Positions 32,383 to 41,834 of a stretch of 64,000 nucleotides of DNA are shown piece by piece (position 1 is the first letter of the stretch; every line of letters starts with the position of its first letter). Location: NCBI GenBank assembly GCA_013306675.1, contig JABLUY010000077.1, positions 62,001 to 126,000 on the forward strand. The letters are read 5' to 3'. The stretch comes from Thraustochytrium sp. TN22 (lineage: Eukaryota > Sar > Bigyra > Thraustochytrida > Thraustochytriidae). A program made the translations under genes and the position numbers. Below the pieces are notes generated by a model that was given only the letters and a program-made list of their open reading frames with translations, ran no database searches and was not told the DNA's origin.

Positions 32383-33588
32383 ATGGACGCAGGCGGGGCA
32401 ACGCAGAAGACGGCGAACCAGGACAAGCGCGCGCAGCTTAGCGCGGAGGCAAAGGCCGAGCCGCTGGTGACCATTGGGACGATGCAGACCGACTTTCTGG
32501 GCATGCTCATGAGCGTCCTGGTGGAGCAGGCCGGCACGGCGATGCGCATGGGGCGGCTTGCACTGCTGAAAGATCTCCTCGACAAGTGCCTCGCAACGAA
32601 AAAGCCGAGCTCCTTCAAGAAGAGAATGTACTTCATCATGCACCCAGACAAGCAGCCGGACCACGAGCGGCACAGCAAGTCGTGCCCCAAGGACGCCCAG
32701 GTGCTCTACGACAGGCTTATCGAGGGGCTGGAGCAGCGCCAGTGCGAGATACTCTGGGTGACGGCCGTCAAGGGCATGCAACACTACCTGCGCGAGGGCC
32801 GCGAAATCGTGCACCTCCTCATCGAGAGCGTGTCGTACCGTTCGCACGCAGGCAGCCCGACCCCGACCCGGCAGGCTGATGAGGTCTGCATCATTAGCCC
32901 GACGAGACACACGACGACAACACCCAGCCCGGCCGTCTGCTCCTCGAGCCCAGCCAGCACCAGCTTCTCAAGCCCGGCCAGCACCAATTTCTCGAGCCCT
33001 ACTCGCACCGAAAGCCAGCCCAGCAGCTTGAGCCCAATGGACATGGCGGCCTTCATCAGCCCGCAAGCCAAGGTCGTACAGGAGCCCGGCACCCCATGCT
33101 CCCACACGCCGAGTTTCGCTCGAGGCGTGGAGGATTCGCTGCTGGAGATCGAGACCGAGCCGCGGCCCAAGAAGCGCCGCGTCACGAAGAGCCTGAAGTC
33201 TGCTCCGAATCCAGCCCACGCCCTTGCTCGACAAACTCGACGTGATCTCGAAGAGAAGCTCCGAGACTTTCCACTCGACCGCGTAGAAGTCAACTTGCAA
33301 GAGCCCACGTCGAAGCCCGCTTTCATGAAGATGAAGGTTCTGGGCAAGAAAATTCACATCATGCAGAAGCAGTGCGGCAACCTCGACCTCCGCCCCACCA
33401 TCGTTCGTACCTTTGGCGAAGTTGCCCACGAGCATAACAAACGCGTCGAGCACGAATGTCGCCAGCGGCAGCTCCAGCAGCAACCGGTCTTCGCTTATGG
33501 GCAGGCTTCGCGGGAGACAAACGGACCGCTGCCGCCGACTCCGGATCTGGTGAAGCGGTGGCTCCCAAAGCTTGACGACTTCTTCTGA
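32383..33588 (+). CDS. J-domain-like nuclear protein, member 1
   Basis: 401 residues; the ATG at 32383 lies in AAAACCATGG, a strong context, and starts MDAGGATQKT. Residues about 45-115 look like a DnaJ domain: a helix (LALLKDLLDKCL), then FKKRMYFIMHPDKQP with the HPD motif at 87-89, then a helix PKDAQVLYDRLIEGLE. The HPD triad is what stimulates Hsp70 in known J-proteins, so an Hsp70 partner is possible. A Ser/Thr/Pro-rich linker (repeated SSPAST) follows, then RPKKRRVTK at about 261-269, a likely nuclear localisation signal, and a C-terminal conserved domain at about 282-370 (KLRDFPLDRVEV, MKMKVLGKKIHIM). The gene at 51774 shares both conserved regions. Ends just after LPKLDDFF. Exact role unknown. 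Confidence 0.8.
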   Translation: MDAGGATQKTANQDKRAQLSAEAKAEPLVTIGTMQTDFLGMLMSVLVEQAGTAMRMGRLALLKDLLDKCLATKKPSSFKKRMYFIMHPDKQPDHERHSKSCPKDAQVLYDRLIEGLEQRQCEILWVTAVKGMQHYLREGREIVHLLIESVSYRSHAGSPTPTRQADEVCIISPTRHTTTTPSPAVCSSSPASTSFSSPASTNFSSPTRTESQPSSLSPMDMAAFISPQAKVVQEPGTPCSHTPSFARGVEDSLLEIETEPRPKKRRVTKSLKSAPNPAHALARQTRRDLEEKLRDFPLDRVEVNLQEPTSKPAFMKMKVLGKKIHIMQKQCGNLDLRPTIVRTFGEVAHEHNKRVEHECRQRQLQQQPVFAYGQASRETNGPLPPTPDLVKRWLPKLDDFF

Positions 33589-34080
33589 ACAATCATTGGA
33601 TCTTTTCCTTGGTCGACGCTTCGAGCCATGCTCTCCCTCGCCTTCGCGACCACTCATTCGTAAATTGCCCAAACTGCACGCTGAGCTCCTCGTACTTGGC
33701 TAGCGGACGTCAGCGAGCGGAGTTTGAGCTCCTCCTGCTCGGCGGCACTGCTTCGAGCTCACGCCGGCTCATCGTGACTTACCAGGAGCACTTGCGTGGG
33801 TCGCAAGACAACTCCTGCATGAGGATGCGGTTGACGCCCTCCACACCGGGCCATTGATGCGTATCGGACCGCGCTAGGAGCGGGCAGGACCCATCCAAGG
33901 TTGCCGGCGCAGACCTCGACTCAGCTGCACTCTAGGCAGGCGTCCTGTACACCCTGCGCTCTCCTGGCCGGACTCTCCACACAACGAAGCCACCGGGCGT
34001 TTTTGTGGCGCTCGCCTCGCTCGTCTTGCACCACGTTGCATCTCCCCGAAGATCAAGGTGCTGCCGAAGCCCCAGATGAA

Positions 34081-34160
34081 GCTGCTGGTGCTGGTGCTGG
34101 TGCTGGTGCTGGTGCTCCTGCTGGTGCTCCTGCTGGTGCTCCTGCTGCTGCTCCTGCTGC
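34081..34160. repeat. GCTGGT/GCTCCT hexanucleotide tract
   Basis: Roughly 80 bp of GCTGGT units that turn into GCTCCT and GCTGCT units. It makes Val-Leu-rich open frames on the plus strand and Ser-Thr-rich ones on the minus strand, which I do not regard as genes. Confidence 0.9.
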
Positions 34161-34722
34161 GCGTGTCACACTTGCGCAAGCCGCGCAGCTGTGCACGGCT
34201 TTCTGTCTCCTGCGATAGCTCGCGCCGACGCGAACTCAAAGGCCAACCGTGCCCCGTAGTCCAGGCTGAAGTACCCCAACGCGGGACGCAGAGGACGCCT
34301 GGGGACTCCGGCTTCTGGGTTCGCGCGCTGCAGCTGTTAGTGCCAGTGCTGGCCAGCCGCGAACTGCGCGGGGCCGCGGCCAAGGCTGGCCAAGGCGGCC
34401 AAGCGCGGCCAAGCGCGGCCACGTCGCGGCCGGAATGCACAGAAACCAGAGGTCCGGGGTCCTGCCGGGCTGGCCGGGTCAAGAACGCGGACTGGGGACA
34501 TCGGCCCGCTGTCAGACTCAGGCTTCCTGGCTCAGCACATGCGTGTCGAGAGCGTGACTCTGGACTCCCGGCAGCCACAGGAGCAGGCGAGCAGCCAGCA
34601 AAAGAGCCTGCTGCACCTGTAGGTGGCAAGTACCTGCACCTGCGCGTGCTCGTGCAGTGGCATTGTAGCTACAACAGCACGCATCAGCCACCACCAGCAG
34701 CACTGCACGACAACAGCCAGCT

Positions 34723-35095
34723 GCACTTGAGCGCTCTTGTGCACGGCTGAGAGCGCTGCACTGTTGATAGCGCCGCCGCGCTTCTTCGGCGCCTTAGGCG
34801 CCAGCGAGACTCGGAGCCATAGCACTGGCACCAGCACGCAGCACTTGAGCGCTCTTGTGCACGGCTGAGAGCGCTGCACTGCAGGTGTGCATGGTTGAGA
34901 GCGCCGCCGCGCTTCTTAGGCGCCTTAGGCGCCAGCGAGACTCGGAGCCTTAGCACTGGCACCAGCACGCAGCAGCAGTAGTACAACAGGCAGCTGCCAG
35001 TGCACTGGAGCGCTCCCACGCACGGCTGAGAGCGCCGCACTGCTGCTTGTGTGCACAGTTGAGAGCGCCGCCGCGGCGCTTACGAGGCGAGCAGC
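34723..35095. repeat. Three degenerate tandem copies of a 118-161 bp unit
   Basis: Each copy starts GCACTTGAGCGCTC or GCACTGGAGCGCTC (34723, 34841, 35002), continues with CACGGCTGAGAGCGC and, further on, GAGAGCGCCGCCGC plus GGCGCCTTAGGCGCC in the first two. The last copy ends about 135 bp before the chosen start of the membrane gene, so this is probably promoter sequence. Confidence 0.8.
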
Positions 35096-35228
35096 AGAAC
35101 CTAAACGCAGACGCTCTTGCCTGCGTGTCGCCGTGTGGCTGGCTCCTGACAAAGGAGCTGGCGACGGAGCTGAGCTGGCGACGGCGCTGAGGTCGAAACG
35201 GCAGCGCGCCAGGGGCGCTGCTCGCGCG

Positions 35229-38200
35229 ATGGGCTGGCGACGAAAGGAAGAATGGCAGGAATGGCAGGTGGGGCCGTATCGCGCCGATGAGGCCGGCGAG
35301 TATCCGCAACGCAGCAATGGCAAGTGCACGAGGCTTCGCAGCAAGTGCAACAGGCAGAGTGTCCTGAAGGCCACCAAGTGGCTGGTCTTCGCCACGACGG
35401 CGGTGAGCAACCTGGTCTTCCTCGGGACCCTCGTCTGGCTTGCCCTGCGGCTGAGCAGCAGCGACGAGGTAGAGGTGTCGGAAAGCAGTTGCCCAAGCCT
35501 CGCCGACGTGGCCAACGCGAGTTCGCCGACGGAGCTCATGTGGCTGGGTCGTTGCATCGACTGGGGCTTTATCCGGGACCCCCTCGCGCAGAGCACTACG
35601 CTTGATCCTTATGACTTCGCCTTCCAATCAGCGTACGTCTACCGTGATGCAGACGCTGCGGGCTACAGTGCCAGCACTGCAGGATGCTTTACGGACGCAG
35701 AAAGGGGCCTGAACATCTTTCTTCAGTTCTGCTGGGTGCCAATCGTGCTTGCCTGGTACATGCTGGCCAGGAAGAGCCACAAGGAGGAGGAAAAGAAGAC
35801 ATTCATCTTTCAGACGCAGATCCTGCACAAGATCTTCGCCGCGCATGTGTGGCCCAATCAGCGAGGCGAACCGACGCCTTCCCTTCCCCGACGGATTCTA
35901 ATGCAGGCTTGCTGCTGCGAGCGCGCCCGCGCGGACGAATGGCTGGACTACGGCAGCGCGCTTCAAAGTTTCGACACAGCGTGGACGCAGGAAAGGCACG
36001 AACCTGAGTTCAACTGGATGGACGAGTTGGAGAACGTCCAAAGATGGTACGAGGAGCACTTGGCAAGACTTGACTCCCCGACCGTGGACGCTGGGGATGA
36101 CCTCACGTCCTTGCCAGACTCCACGCCCGAAGACGATGAGGATTTGCATGAGAGAGAGGCCAAGGCGCAACAGGTTTCTATCGTCCTGCGGACGCTGGAC
36201 GAGGAGTGGCACCGCATGCAAACTCGATTTCGGTTGCGGTGGTGGCTGAAGCGCCTCTTTTGCTGCCTTTGCCGCCTTCGCCGTGGCGAGAGCGTGCAGA
36301 GCACCGGAAGTGGACAAGGCAGATCTGCTCGAGCGCCCGCGGAACACAGAGAAGAAGACTTAGCCGCTGGCCTGGAGGGGCCCGTGCGCAAGACTGCAAG
36401 GAATCTTCTCCGCCAGCATATGTGCCAGACATTCTTCTGGGGCCTCGTGACGCTGACTACTTCCAGCGTGAGTCTCGGCATCAGTATCTTCGAAACGACC
36501 CGCGCCTTCGCCGTGTACGGCGAGGACGGCCTCGACTTCGTCTCGGCAGTGCCAGCCTGCCCAAGGCTCTCCGACGCACTGCCAGTGGGCGGTCAGGTCT
36601 TCTTCTCCGGGGAGTGCAGGAACTGGACGGACGTTAGGGAGGTCTTGGTCGTCATCGAAGATGGCCTCGACCTTGTCAACCTAGGCGGCCAGCTCGCAGA
36701 CGCGGTTCACGACGCGGCAGCCCTGCTCGAGGATCTGGGGCATCTAGCGAAGCTCGTCAGGCAGACCACGCAGTGCGTGACGGAGGTCCCGTCGGTCGGT
36801 ACCAACCTCAACGCCAAAGTTTCGCTCCTCGTATTCTTTGGTCCTGCGGCAGCGATCTTCCGCCAACTGCAAGCCGGTCATGGAGGCGGAGGCGGAGACG
36901 GAGACGAAGACGGAGGCGGAGGCGGAGGCGGTCAAGGTTCAACAGGGTCAGGTTCAGGTTCACAATCTTCGCAAGCCAATGATGGAGGCGGAGGCGGAGG
37001 CGGTCAAGGTTCAACAGGGTCAGGTTCAGGTTCACAATCTTCGCAAGCCAATAATGGAGGCGGAGGCGGAGGTGGAGGCGGTCAAGGTTTAAGAGGGTCA
37101 AGTTTAGGGTCGCAAGCCAATCGTGGAGGCAGAGGCGGAGGCGGAGGCGGTCAAGGTTCAACAGGGTCAGGTTCAGGTTCACAATCTTCGCAAGCCAATG
37201 ATGGAGGCGGAGGCGGAGGCGGAGGTGGAGGCGGTCAAGGTTCAGGTTCAGGTCGAGGCCGGGACCAAGGTTGGGACAAAGACGGAGGTTCGGGCCCAGG
37301 TCCGGACGTACACGACCGAGGCACGTTCCTAGACGGTGGAACACGCCCAGTGTCAGAGCTTACGCCACACCCTGGTCGAGATTCCGACCATGATCGTACG
37401 CAGCCTCCTCGGCCCGCACCACGGCCTGGACCTCCACCCCTACCTTGGTTCCGATCTGAGGCTGATCGCACGCAACCTCCTCGGCCTGAACCCGAACCTC
37501 GGCCTGGACGTTTGCCTAAACCTCCGCCCCGACTTTGGTTCCGACCTGGACCTTGGCCTGAACCTCCGCCTCAACGTTGGCGCGGACTCGGACACGAACC
37601 TACACCCCGACCTGGGCCCCGACCCAGGCCCCGACGTGGCCGTCGACCTCGGCCTGGGCCCCCTTCCACGTTGGGCCCATCGCAGACTTCCACGTTGGTC
37701 CCATCGCCGCCACATAATAGATACTGGTTGCCCTGGCGGCTAGTACTGTTCTTGATTGCTTCGCCACGACTTGACAGGAGGGATACAACCAGGTCATCGG
37801 AGTCACGCGAGACACAAGAGCACGCTGACCACGACAATGTGGAGACCGTGACGTCATGGTGGCCGTTGCTGCGATCTCCAAGGTCTCCACGAAACTGCAG
37901 GGTTCACAGTCGGCCCGTGGAGAACAGGGATGGACGCTGCGCAGTGTGCAGGGATCCGTGCGTACGGTGCATGGGTACCACTCAGGCCTTTCTGCTCCCA
38001 ACACGGGAGGAGTGCAGAAGTCATTGGTGCGCCAGGCACGGTCAGGCAGCCGAGGGGACTCGAAACGACGGCCTCTGCGCGATGTGTCTCGAAGGCAAGT
38101 GCATGGACAGTGAGCACACGGACATGAGGGAGGCGCCGTTGCGACGCGAGTGCAGCACGCACTGGTGTTTCGCGTCACAGCACCGTCTGAAAGGCGACGA

Positions 38201-41200
38201 GGGCGGCTTTCGCCAGCCGTGCAAGACCTGCCAGGATCCATGCATGATGTGTCCGAACGGCTCGAGGAAGCCGCGTACCTCTTGCGAGGAGCACTTTTGC
38301 AGGGTCCACCTGCGGCCCAAGTCCAAGGTCCGTGCGGAGCTGCTCAAGGCCGCAAGCTGGGTTTGCGAGGCATGCGAGGACCCATGCACGCGGTGCAGGG
38401 GACCGGTGCGCCCGAAGCGCGACGAGTGCGCCGAGCATTACTGCAATATGCATGACCGACCCAAGCCGTGCCCGGTGTGCACGGATCCCTGCCCGACGCA
38501 CCGCGACAAGGCGCGCAAGGAGTGCGACGAGTGCTTCTGCAAGCGACACGAGCGCAGAAAGCCCTGCCTCGTGTGCGACGAGCCGTGCCCGAGGCATCCG
38601 AACCGCGCGCTGAAGGAGTGCCCCGACTGCTACTGCCAACGGCACAATCGTTTTAAGCCGTGTATGGTGTGCCGCGACCCGTGCCCTCAACATGCGGACC
38701 GGGCGCGCACGGAGTGTTCGACCTGCTGGTGCCTCCGCCACGCGCGAGCCCAGCCGTGTTTGGTGTGCCGGGACCCGTGCCCACAGCATGGGGACCGCGC
38801 GCGTACGGAGTGCGTCGACTGCTTTTGCACGCGCCATGAGCGCGTCAAGCCATGCCCGGTCTGCGCGCATCCGTGCCCGAACCACCCGAGCCTCGGCTTT
38901 GAGGAGTGCGGAACCTGCTTCTGTGCAAGGCACCAGCGCAGCAAGCCCTGCCTCGTGTGCGACGAGCCGTGCTCGAGGCACCCGAATCGCGCGCTGCAGG
39001 AGTGCCCCGACTGCTACTGCCGACGGCACGACCGCCTCAAGCCGTGTATGGTGTGCCGCGACCCGTGCCCTCAACATGCGGACCGGGCGCGCACGGAGTG
39101 TTCGACCTGCTGGTGCCTGCGCCACGCGCGAGCCCAGCCGTGTTTGGTGTGCCGGGACCCGTGCCCACAGCATGTGGACCGCGCGCGTACGGAGTGCGTC
39201 GACTGCTTTTGCGCGCGCCATGAGCGCGCCAAGCCGTGCCCGGTCTGCGCGCATCCGTGCCCGAATCACCCAAACCTCAGCTTTGAGGAATGCGAAGAGT
39301 GCTGGTGCGTGCAGCACGAGCAAGCCAAACCGTGCCCCGTCTGCGCGAACTCGTGCCCACGCCATCCAGACCGTGCGTTTGAGGCCTGCACAACGTGCTA
39401 CTGCCAACGCCACGCCCGCCCCAAGCCCTGCCGCGTGTGCGAGGAACCGTGCCCCACACATCCGGCCAGGGCGCTCACGGAATGCCCCGACTGCTGGTGC
39501 TCGCGGCACGGGCGCCTGAAGCCATGCGCCGTCTGCGCCCACCCGTGCCCGAGGCACCCTTACCTCGCTTTGCGCGAGTGCGAGGAGTGTTACTGCGCCA
39601 ACCACAATCGCTCCAAGCCCTGCGCTGTGTGCATCGAGCCCTGCCCACGGCACCCGGACCGAGCCTTCCAGGAGTGCGCGGACTGCTACTGCATCCTTCA
39701 CCACCGCTCCACGCCCTGCGCCGTGTGCGCGGATCCGTGCCCGAACCACGCAGACCGCGCTCGCCGTGATTGTGCACACTGCTTTTGCAGTCTCCATGAG
39801 CGCCCAACGCCCTGCGCAGTGTGCCAAGACCCGTGCCCGAACCACCCCATGCGCGTGCGCATCGAGTGCGAGGACTGTTTCTGCAGTCTCCACACCCGCA
39901 CCAAGCCGTGCGCCATCTGCGACGACCCGTGCCCGAACCACGAGATGCGAGCTCGCCTGGAGTGCTCCGACTGCTACTGTAGCATGCACGAGCGTGAGAC
40001 CCCGTGCCTCGTCTGCGACGACCCTTGCCCGAACCACGCGGACCGCGCGCGGGAGGAGTGCACGGACTGCTACTGCAGCCTTCACCACCGTGACAAGGCA
40101 TGTCCCGTCTGCGATGACCCGTGCCCGCAGCACGCGGACCGCGCGCGCGTGGAGTGCACGGAGTGCTATTGCAGCACGCACGAGCGCGCCAAGCCATGCG
40201 CCGTGTGCGCCGACCCTTGCCCGAAACACGCGATGCGCGCACGGAAGGAGTGCTCCGAGTGCTACTGCAGCCTGCACGACCGCGTCACGCCCTGCCTGGT
40301 GTGCGATGACCCGTGTCCGAACCACGCGGATCGAGCTCGCGAGGAGTGCCCCGACTGCTTCTGCGGCGAGCACGCACGCAGCAAGCGCTGCCTCGTGTGC
40401 GATGACCCGTGCGGCTGCCACCCTGATCGCGCCCTGCCCGAGTGCGCCGACTGCTTCTGCGACCGCCATGACCTCGCCTTTTGCGAGCCGCCCGAGCCGT
40501 GCAAGCAGGGCTACTGCCCGCAGTGCCACTGCCTCATGTGCAGGCGCGAGATGGCCGAGGATGAGGAAGTCTGCGCGGACCGCAGATGCTTGGAGTGCCA
40601 GGGCAAGTGCTGGCCCCACGCCGTCCAGATGGAGGAGTGCGAGGAGTGCTACTGCAAGAACCACGACAAAGAGCGCGACTGGCACTTTGAATGCGCTGAG
40701 CACCACGAAAAGCTCGAGGTCTGCTACGCCAAGGAGCACGAGGCGGGTCGCGAGGCGCAACGCGTCTGCCCGAGGCATCACTTGGTGCTCAAACAGCTCC
40801 ACGGCGGCAATCTCAGGTACTGTGACCAATGCCCGACTTTCCCGGTCCCTCTCACCAAGACGCGCTTCTGCAAGCTCGCGGCTAAGCTGCACAACTGCAA
40901 CGAGATCCTCCAGCGTCAGTCGCAGCCTCGGCGGCCTTCGCTGTTCTCCGGCTCCTACGCCAGAGAGAGGGCCCAACGCGCGGGGGAAGAGGAGAAGCTG
41001 TCCTGGCAGCAGATTTGGCGGCACGTCGCCCGCCACGGCGCAAACCGCGAGACCCTTAGTGTGTTTACACATGGCGGCCGAGCGCACACGACCGGTCCTC
41101 TGGACCCGGAGACCGAGCGCTGCACAAAGGCCATCTGCGCTGCGCTCAATGCCATTCAGGGTCTAGAAGGCGACGCCAGCGACCTGATGCCGCTCACCTC

Positions 41201-41834
41201 CATGGCATACAACGAGTGTTGTCCGGATGCTCACGTCGAGCCGCAGCCGGGCACCGAGTCGCCACCAGACGCCAGGTCGCAGGCAGACGCCGACTCGCAG
41301 GCAGACTCCGAGTTGGAACCAGACATCGAGGCGCAGTCAGACGCCGTGCTGCAGCCGGATGCTGCTGCAGCGCGCGTACCTTGGATCCTCGCCGGCGATG
41401 GCTTCCGCTTCAAAGAGACGAACGTACGCTCCATTCTCATGCGCCGAGCGCCTGCGGTCGACCCTTCCGAGCTCCGAAAGCGACGCTACAAGAGCCACGT
41501 CATTCGTGAAATCTTCGAGAAGGCGTCCACGCTCAACTGGCGCAAGGATGCCGAGAGCGAAGAGGACGACCCCATGCTCGATCATTTGTACCTTCCCGAC
41601 GACGCCAACACCGGCGACGTGCTCGAAATGGCCTACTTCGCCTCGTTGTGGCGCGAAAGGAGTCAAACCAACTCCACCGGACAGGGGCCCGCCTTCGAGC
41701 TCTATTCCCTCGAGAACCTCGAGCGGCAGCTCAGCCCTGATATTTTTGCCGCGGTCATGGCGCTCGTCGACAGCAAGTCACTCGACGATCTTGGTAGACC
41801 CCCTGGCCGTCGAGTCGAGCCACGACGACAGTGA
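35229..41834 (+). CDS. Four-pass membrane protein with 21 Cys/His-rich repeats
   Basis: Single exon. I start it at the ATG at 35229 (MGWRRKEEW), giving 2201 residues; the frame is open from 35049, but that part runs over the upstream tandem repeats. Hydrophobic segments lie at about 50-74, 159-180, 398-420 and 527-545. The two loops between them carry conserved cysteines and Asn-X-Ser/Thr sites (NASS, NWTD), which suggests they face outward. A Gly/Ser/Gln-rich repeat (about 551-676) and a Pro/Arg-rich stretch follow. From about 903 comes a Cys/His-rich region: four irregular units, then 21 regular 32-residue repeats at 1079-1750 with C-x2-C-x3-C-x2-H-x7-C-x2-C-x-C-x2-H, then more CxxC clusters and a conserved tail (PLTKTRFCKLAAKLHNC). 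Eight possible zinc ligands per repeat suggest two metal ions each. The gene at 45118 is a clear paralogue. Function unknown. Confidence 0.88.
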   Translation: MGWRRKEEWQEWQVGPYRADEAGEYPQRSNGKCTRLRSKCNRQSVLKATKWLVFATTAVSNLVFLGTLVWLALRLSSSDEVEVSESSCPSLADVANASSPTELMWLGRCIDWGFIRDPLAQSTTLDPYDFAFQSAYVYRDADAAGYSASTAGCFTDAERGLNIFLQFCWVPIVLAWYMLARKSHKEEEKKTFIFQTQILHKIFAAHVWPNQRGEPTPSLPRRILMQACCCERARADEWLDYGSALQSFDTAWTQERHEPEFNWMDELENVQRWYEEHLARLDSPTVDAGDDLTSLPDSTPEDDEDLHEREAKAQQVSIVLRTLDEEWHRMQTRFRLRWWLKRLFCCLCRLRRGESVQSTGSGQGRSARAPAEHREEDLAAGLEGPVRKTARNLLRQHMCQTFFWGLVTLTTSSVSLGISIFETTRAFAVYGEDGLDFVSAVPACPRLSDALPVGGQVFFSGECRNWTDVREVLVVIEDGLDLVNLGGQLADAVHDAAALLEDLGHLAKLVRQTTQCVTEVPSVGTNLNAKVSLLVFFGPAAAIFRQLQAGHGGGGGDGDEDGGGGGGGQGSTGSGSGSQSSQANDGGGGGGGQGSTGSGSGSQSSQANNGGGGGGGGGQGLRGSSLGSQANRGGRGGGGGGQGSTGSGSGSQSSQANDGGGGGGGGGGGQGSGSGRGRDQGWDKDGGSGPGPDVHDRGTFLDGGTRPVSELTPHPGRDSDHDRTQPPRPAPRPGPPPLPWFRSEADRTQPPRPEPEPRPGRLPKPPPRLWFRPGPWPEPPPQRWRGLGHEPTPRPGPRPRPRRGRRPRPGPPSTLGPSQTSTLVPSPPHNRYWLPWRLVLFLIASPRLDRRDTTRSSESRETQEHADHDNVETVTSWWPLLRSPRSPRNCRVHSRPVENRDGRCAVCRDPCVRCMGTTQAFLLPTREECRSHWCARHGQAAEGTRNDGLCAMCLEGKCMDSEHTDMREAPLRRECSTHWCFASQHRLKGDEGGFRQPCKTCQDPCMMCPNGSRKPRTSCEEHFCRVHLRPKSKVRAELLKAASWVCEACEDPCTRCRGPVRPKRDECAEHYCNMHDRPKPCPVCTDPCPTHRDKARKECDECFCKRHERRKPCLVCDEPCPRHPNRALKECPDCYCQRHNRFKPCMVCRDPCPQHADRARTECSTCWCLRHARAQPCLVCRDPCPQHGDRARTECVDCFCTRHERVKPCPVCAHPCPNHPSLGFEECGTCFCARHQRSKPCLVCDEPCSRHPNRALQECPDCYCRRHDRLKPCMVCRDPCPQHADRARTECSTCWCLRHARAQPCLVCRDPCPQHVDRARTECVDCFCARHERAKPCPVCAHPCPNHPNLSFEECEECWCVQHEQAKPCPVCANSCPRHPDRAFEACTTCYCQRHARPKPCRVCEEPCPTHPARALTECPDCWCSRHGRLKPCAVCAHPCPRHPYLALRECEECYCANHNRSKPCAVCIEPCPRHPDRAFQECADCYCILHHRSTPCAVCADPCPNHADRARRDCAHCFCSLHERPTPCAVCQDPCPNHPMRVRIECEDCFCSLHTRTKPCAICDDPCPNHEMRARLECSDCYCSMHERETPCLVCDDPCPNHADRAREECTDCYCSLHHRDKACPVCDDPCPQHADRARVECTECYCSTHERAKPCAVCADPCPKHAMRARKECSECYCSLHDRVTPCLVCDDPCPNHADRAREECPDCFCGEHARSKRCLVCDDPCGCHPDRALPECADCFCDRHDLAFCEPPEPCKQGYCPQCHCLMCRREMAEDEEVCADRRCLECQGKCWPHAVQMEECEECYCKNHDKERDWHFECAEHHEKLEVCYAKEHEAGREAQRVCPRHHLVLKQLHGGNLRYCDQCPTFPVPLTKTRFCKLAAKLHNCNEILQRQSQPRRPSLFSGSYARERAQRAGEEEKLSWQQIWRHVARHGANRETLSVFTHGGRAHTTGPLDPETERCTKAICAALNAIQGLEGDASDLMPLTSMAYNECCPDAHVEPQPGTESPPDARSQADADSQADSELEPDIEAQSDAVLQPDAAAARVPWILAGDGFRFKETNVRSILMRRAPAVDPSELRKRRYKSHVIREIFEKASTLNWRKDAESEEDDPMLDHLYLPDDANTGDVLEMAYFASLWRERSQTNSTGQGPAFELYSLENLERQLSPDIFAAVMALVDSKSLDDLGRPPGRRVEPRRQ
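36880..37260 (+). repeat. In-frame Gly/Ser/Gln-rich tandem repeat in the membrane gene
   Basis: About four units of 70-75 bp, each a GGAGGCGGAGGCGG block followed by GGTTCAACAGGGTCAGGTTC and a SQSSQAN-encoding end. The third unit is diverged. The G-runs are regular enough to form G-quadruplexes on this strand. Confidence 0.9.
38463..40478 (+). repeat. 21 tandem 96-bp units encoding 32-residue Cys/His repeats
   Basis: All 21 units are exactly 96 bp without any length change and keep all eight Cys/His positions. Units 2-5 (38559-38942) and 6-9 (38943-39326) are close copies of each other as a block, so a 384-bp four-unit segment was duplicated after the single units had diverged. Confidence 0.95.

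Larger units (their letters stand above)
33589..35228. other. Intergenic region upstream of the zinc-repeat membrane gene
   Basis: Contains a (GCTGGT)n tract at 34081-34160 and a degenerate tandem repeat at 34723-35095. Frames crossing them are repeat-driven (Val-Leu or Ser-Thr runs). No gene seen between them. Confidence 0.6.

Noticed and set aside
35049-35228. Upstream ATG extension of the zinc-repeat membrane protein
   Set aside because: Lies over the upstream tandem repeats and has no counterpart in the paralogue at 45118; the ATG at 35229 precedes the conserved part.
37336-37743. Asp/Leu-rich frame overlapping the membrane gene in another phase
   Set aside because: Comes from the same Pro/Arg-encoding low-complexity repeat, open in several phases; no evidence for dual coding.
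38175-41087. 970-codon minus-strand open frame
   Set aside because: Antisense of the zinc repeats; regular only because the repeat unit is a multiple of three.
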